Program-made: the position numbers and the translations under genes
Origin: an uncultured Lachnospiraceae bacterium
Lineage (GTDB): Bacteria > Bacillota_A > Clostridia > Lachnospirales > Lachnospiraceae
Assembly: GCA_902795715.1 (NCBI GenBank)
Contig: CADBME010000462.1
Location: 1-6,836, forward strand
Direction of reading: 5' to 3'
Length of the DNA stretch: 6,836 bases
Shown here: positions 6,541 through 6,836 of the stretch, piece by piece
Layout of the letters: each line of letters begins with the position of its first letter
Numbering within the stretch: the first letter of the stretch is position 1
The notes under the pieces: generated by a model
The model's database searches: none
What the model saw: the letters and a program-made list of their open reading frames with translations, nothing else
Told to the model about the DNA's origin: nothing

Positions 6541-6565
6541 TTTATTCCGCCAGTTCTTTTACGAT
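6501..6565. repeat. 65-bp direct repeat, right copy
   Basis: Matches 1451-1515 at 62 of 65 positions without gaps. Here it is part of the intact kinase 3' end and terminator, so this is the parental context of the repeat. Confidence 0.85.
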
Positions 6566-6836
6566 GCTCTGCATGTCTCCCATATGCACCATCATGTCTT
6601 TGTACAGTGCCAGCTGGGCTCTTGCTCTCACCAGGTTGTGTTCCGGATAATCTATCCTAAAGTATCTGTCTCCCGTCAGATAGTCTCCCAGGAACCTCGA
6701 TGCCAGCTCCAGAGTAATAACCGCTGCACCGGTTGTCAGGCTCTCAATCTCTTCTTTAGTCAGGATGTCTGCCGTCTGGGAGAGATAGCCTTCCGTATAG
6801 GCACGGAATAAACCGAGATCCAGCTTCATCTTCTCC
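6542..6836 (-). CDS. NahK-like sugar kinase / APH-fold phosphotransferase, C-terminal fragment (5' part beyond the right edge)
   Basis: The frame is open from the right edge to TAA 6544-6542, about 98 codons. The ATG at 6829 is internal: the frame continues upstream (Glu-Lys before Met), and the family is about 360 residues long. From memory, the fragment matches the C-terminus of N-acetylhexosamine 1-kinase (NahK) motif by motif: LFRAYTEGYL, then a Thr-x-Asp-x-Leu-Thr-x-Glu-Glu run, TLELASRFLGDYL, GDRYF, and PEHNLVRARAQLALYKDM. NahK phosphorylates GlcNAc/GalNAc at C1 in the lacto-/galacto-N-biose pathway in the cytosol; related enzymes are often named aminoglycoside phosphotransferase family or mucin-desulfating proteins. 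The catalytic HxD and DxD parts lie outside the window, so substrate cannot be judged. Base composition is less AT-rich than the 2626-5986 operon, consistent with a resident gene beside an acquired module. Confidence 0.85.
   Translation of the reverse strand, partial: EKMKLDLGLFRAYTEGYLSQTADILTKEEIESLTTGAAVITLELASRFLGDYLTGDRYFRIDYPEHNLVRARAQLALYKDMMVHMGDMQSIVKELAE

Noticed and set aside
1451..6565. A complete transposon or integrative element with its own recombinase
   Set aside because: No integrase, transposase or resolvase motif is seen in any frame between the repeats, and no terminal inverted repeats were found.
6521..6811. Plus-strand open frame opposite the kinase fragment
   Set aside because: Shadow of the minus-strand NahK-like gene, whose family motifs are clear.

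Overview
The window looks like an accessory region from a low-to-medium G+C Gram-positive bacterium, most likely a gut or rumen Clostridia member such as Lachnospiraceae. This is an inference. It rests on strong AAGGAGG-type ribosome binding sites, sigma-A-like promoters, Gram-positive-style signal peptides and a NahK-like sugar kinase fragment at the right edge. Most of the window is AT-rich. The kinase fragment and the Asp-rich gene at the left edge look less AT-rich than the 2626-5986 operon.

Layout: (1) 1-453, minus strand, is the 5' part of a gene for a secreted, extremely Asp/Glu-rich protein. It is driven by a near-consensus promoter at 482-510. (2) 626-1414, plus strand, is a divergent gene for another predicted secreted protein of unknown family with six cysteines. 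(3) 1451-1491 is a strong hairpin terminator. It is followed at once by an eight-codon relic (1492-1515, minus strand) of the 3' end of the NahK-like gene. (4) 1553-2140, minus strand, encodes a third predicted secreted protein, and 2190-2393, minus strand, a small protein. (5) 2626-5109 and 5093-5986, plus strand, are two overlapping genes: a large protein with about four N-terminal membrane segments and a soluble 297-aa partner. They are probably translationally coupled and I recognise neither family with confidence. (6) 5987-6500 has no convincing gene. It holds an AT palindrome with promoter-like boxes, a compact structured RNA candidate ending in a terminator-like hairpin, and an unusual array in which a CGGAA-headed motif recurs every 21-22 bp. 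(7) 6542-6836, minus strand, is the C-terminal part of a NahK-like (APH-fold) kinase with its own terminator at 6501-6540.

The most telling structure is a 65-bp direct repeat (1451-1515 and 6501-6565, three mismatches, exactly 5050 bp apart). It comprises the kinase terminator plus the last codons of the kinase gene. Everything between the copies (small secreted protein, small ORF, membrane/soluble pair, RNA and 22-bp array) therefore looks like a discrete module placed at the 3' end of the kinase gene, either by insertion or by duplication. No recombinase is visible inside it. The membrane/soluble gene pair together with the flanking RNA and repeat array is the best candidate for an undescribed system; its function cannot be read from the sequence.
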